From Sialis fuliginosa (Eukaryota; Arthropoda; Insecta; Megaloptera; Sialidae), in assembly GCA_961205875.1 (NCBI GenBank), contig OY540815.1, positions 13,949,638 to 14,013,637 on the forward strand: a stretch of DNA of 64,000 bases. The letters run 5' to 3'. Of the stretch, positions 61,141-64,000 are shown piece after piece. A program made the translations under genes and the position numbers. The notes under the pieces are model-generated. The model saw only the letters and a program-made list of their open reading frames with translations, searched no databases and was not told where the DNA came from. Position 1 is the stretch's first letter; the number at the start of each line of letters is the position of its first letter.

Positions 61141-62874
61141 TTCATTACCTCTCATGTTGTAATCAAACTACATCTACCTATAAAACGGATCCTTTTGTCC
61201 ACGCGCATGCACTTACTTATATGTTCGTGCACCTTTATTATTAACTCACCTTTTTATATTGTTTATTTGTAAGAATTGATTTTATAAACTTTATTTATTT
61301 CAAAGTTTTCTTTCTTTCCTTAAATTTTTTCTCTTTTTCGGTAATACAGCGTAATAGCGAAAAAAATTGTATATTTACATTTAAAACCGTAGAAGGGATA
61401 ATAGCTTTACATTATAATAAATTTAATTTCACTGCTCTAAAATCCAGATCAAAATCATAACGATTTGACACCTCACAGAAAGCAAGATAAAATTCTTTAT
61501 ATAACTGGAAAGATCGAGATAACTCGTTCTGTATCAAAATAATCGAATGTATATCAGTTGAGAATCTATTAGATGAAAATTACCCATTATTGTTGTGTAG
61601 AAACATAACATAAATGTTATTGCTGGTTTCTTACTGGTTTGAGAATTCCTCGAATTGCTCAATTCGAATCTGTTCAAATTTTGATAGTGTTGAACATAGT
61701 ATTGAAACTAGCATGACCCTTATATAGGGTGACCAGATTTTAGTTTTGGTAAACCCTGAGATGTAAATGAAGACCCATTTTTTATAAACATATTGTTCTG
61801 AAAAAACCATCAATATGCCAATTATAATATACCGTGCCGTATACACAAAGAAGTATCTACATAATTAATTTAAAAATTGTAACTCTGAGAACTTTTTATA
61901 AACAAAACAAACATAGAAATAGTTTCGATAATATTTTACATGTGGAAACGTATTTAATGAAATAGCTCATAGAGTAGCTAACTAATTAATAAATTCCAGT
62001 CAAAGCATATAAAGTAAACACTTAGGTATAAGTAATTAAAATGATTGATTTTTCATCACGTTTGTACATTTAGTTTTAAACAGTTGATTGTTATCGATTT
62101 TATTGTGATTTATCTAAATTGTTTTATTTATGACAGTAATTTTCTTATAAGAAATATTTCACATGCAATTTGAAAATAACATTCCGATGTGTGACACGAT
62201 AGCATTTTAATATATACTTATCGTAAAAATATATAGCATTCAAATATTTTTCATTATATTAATAAATTGACGTGTTTTTCATATTAGATATACATGAACG
62301 CAGACATTTTTCGTTTAATTTTATTTATTTATATTACAACACTGGCTTTTACTGACAGTTTTATCTATATAACCCTAACTAATTCTAGCTTGTCTAATTA
62401 TAAGAGTAAAAGTTTAATCAAAATCGGTTCAGTATCTTTAAAAATTTAATTACTCAGAACAAACAGCAGACAGATAAAAACTCTTGGTCGAAGTAAGCTC
62501 TATTATTTTTTATGCATTAAAGCACATGTGGACAGTGAGAGCCACTCGGATGCATTTCCGTTGTTTTCAGTTAGTCAATTATTCAAAGTGCACAACGTTC
62601 TCAATTACACTTGTTAAATATTTAAAGTGTTAAGTATCAATGGTGCTTCAATGTCTAAATATACATAATACACTCGATAGTGTCCATTAGATATTTGCAT
62701 TCAACAGTATCCAGGTAATTGTGCACTAATACTAGTTAATTATAGAGGATAATTGATATTGTACTTCTGTGTTTGGTATATACACAAAATATAAAAGTCA
62801 TTATACTAAACTTTGTTTATAAATTCAATGAAATTTAAATCGACTTTAACAATAATCTATAAACCTAAGAAATT
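61141..62874. other. intergenic with retroposon scraps
   Basis: AT-rich. ATAGGGTGACCAGATTTT at 61725 looks like a transposon end without a partner. At 62415-62480 AAAATCGGTTCAGTA followed by AGCAGACAGATA resembles a retroposon tail. No gene. Confidence 0.4.
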
Positions 62875-63121
62875 CACTTTTGACTTCGGCCAAGAAATCC
62901 TTGTTTTATATAGGTATTTATAACAAAAACAATATTTTCTTAATATTAGCATATATTCTTAATACAAATATTATATTATTGTTTTCGTCCGACAAAATTG
63001 CTTTCAAGAAAAACAATAATATAATATGTAGTTGGATTAAGAGTATATTCTTATATTAGGAAAAAAATTGTTTTCGTTATATTAGTATAAAACAAAAATT
63101 TCTTGGCCCAAGTCCAAGGTG
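62875..63121. mobile_element. foldback MITE with CAC..GTG ends
   Basis: Arms of about 110 bp are inverted copies. The left has GACTTCGGCCAAGAAAT, TTGTTTTATA, ACAATATT and ATTATATTATTGTTTT; the right has the reverse complements, ending TTTCTTGGCCCAAGTCCAAG. The short centre holds TCGTCCGACAAAATTG. There is no coding content. Confidence 0.7.
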
Positions 63122-63174
63122 TATAAAGACAAGATAGTCTCATCAGCTCCTAGACCAATCAGCGATAGCGTAGG

Positions 63175-63525
63175 AATTGACGTCACCACGAAGACATATT
63201 CAAATGTTGGAAATGTATAATAGAATATCAATTATAAAAAATCCTTTATTTATTCTTGTTTTCGTATTTTTTGATATTTTAACAACACATACAATAAAAA
63301 AAGTACACATTCGACATTGCAAAATCATAAAAAAGCTGTCACAGACAATTTGGTCTATTCGATTCTAACAGCTTTTTATGATTTTTCAATGTCGAATGTG
63401 TACTTCTTTGATTGTATGTGTTGTTAAAATATCAAAAAATACGAAAACAAGAATAAATAAATAATTTTTTTTAATTGATATTCTATTATACATTTCTAAC
63501 ATTTGAATATGTCTTCGTCAATTTT
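63175..63525. mobile_element. foldback MITE with 160-bp arms
   Basis: Left arm words CGAAGACATATTCAAATGTT, AGAATATCAATT, TCTTGTTTTCGTATTTTTTG, TTAACAACACATACAAT, GTACACATTCGACATTG and ATCATAAAAAAGCTGT are all mirrored on the right around a loop of about 30 bp at 63340-63366. The left end has about seven extra bases (GTCACCA) compared with the right. Arms are nearly identical, suggesting a fairly young element. A 63-codon frame here is a by-product. Confidence 0.8.
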
Positions 63526-64000
63526 TTCCTGTGTAATTGACGAAAGGTATATACTATATTTTTCTCGGACAAAATCAGTACTTAACTTTTTTTTCTTTTG
63601 AAGGGAAAACCGAAAAAAACATTTTTTGTTTAAAATATTGTGTGAGAAAAACATTTAAGGTTATTTTTAACTGTAATATTTAAATTATTATAATTAAAAT
63701 CCACATTAAGTACATAATATTTATGATTTAGTTAGTTAGATAAGTTTAAATTATTTACGTTTTATTTGCGATCCAATTTTTAATAATTATATAATATATT
63801 TTGTCATAAGACACATCGATTAATTCAAGAATGGTTTAAGTACCTGAGTTACATATTACAAAATGCATCGTAAATCCACCGTTGCTTCGTCTCAAAACTT
63901 TGTGTATTATTCCCGCGACGTAACTAAGAAAACCTCATTAAATAAATATGGCGACGCATTCGACTGTAGATTTTAAGTCAGTCTTGCAAAATAACGCGAC
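63526..64000. other. intergenic, nothing recognised
   Basis: AT-rich to the end of the window. The last 120 bp are slightly richer in CpG and unique, but too short to interpret. Confidence 0.45.

Noticed and set aside
63177-63368. 63-codon plus-strand frame
   Set aside because: It is formed by one arm of the foldback at 63175-63525.
1-64000. LTR retroelements, endogenous viruses or Polintons
   Set aside because: I looked for long direct terminal repeats and for integrase-, capsid- or polymerase-like frames and recognised none.

Overview
The window reads as nuclear DNA of an insect: very AT-rich, almost free of coding sequence, with GT-AG introns, an arthropod-type TCAGT initiator, an AATAAA poly(A) signal, and dense remains of insect-type DNA transposons and non-LTR retroposons. 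The GGGTTCCG element with its runs of gtccgtccgtcc, and the hAT, mariner and Harbinger-like ends, are of kinds common in moths and butterflies. Lepidoptera is a reasonable but unproven guess.

Only one convincing host gene is present. It is a three-exon, plus-strand gene at 29012-32275 encoding a secreted leucine-rich-repeat protein of 664 residues, with a probable non-coding first exon at 28867-28929 and a poly(A) signal at 32447. Two GC-richer, promoter-like islands near the right end (59349-59528 and 61019-61140) may be non-coding first exons of a gene lying beyond the window. No rRNA, tRNA, CRISPR array, virus-derived element or LTR element was recognised.

Layout: 1-28 kb is intergenic DNA with many small inverted-repeat elements: a 1 kb foldback at 9472-10460, a hAT-type MITE with an 8-bp target duplication at 10902-11269, a TTA-flanked element at 14434-15098, a LINE 3' remnant at 16 kb, a mariner C-terminal remnant at 20.7 kb and a retroposon tail at 28 kb. 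The gene occupies 28.9-32.5 kb. From 34.7 to 43.7 kb lie foldback elements and a nested 4.2 kb TTA-flanked element holding a palindrome with two 515-bp arms. From 46406 to 56903 runs a satellite of about 57 head-to-tail units of about 184 bp. It starts and stops exactly at TTAA and is bracketed by inverted 13-bp sequences. A hAT element with a broken transposase end lies at 57.9-58.6 kb, and two adjacent foldbacks lie at 62.9-63.5 kb.

The most unusual structures are the TTAA-bounded satellite with its internal higher-order duplication, the nearly identical long-arm palindrome nested in a larger transposon-like element, and a roughly 40-bp motif present seven times, including an inverted pair of repeat blocks on either side of the satellite. 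All boundaries were read by eye. Homology statements rest on motif recognition, not on searches.
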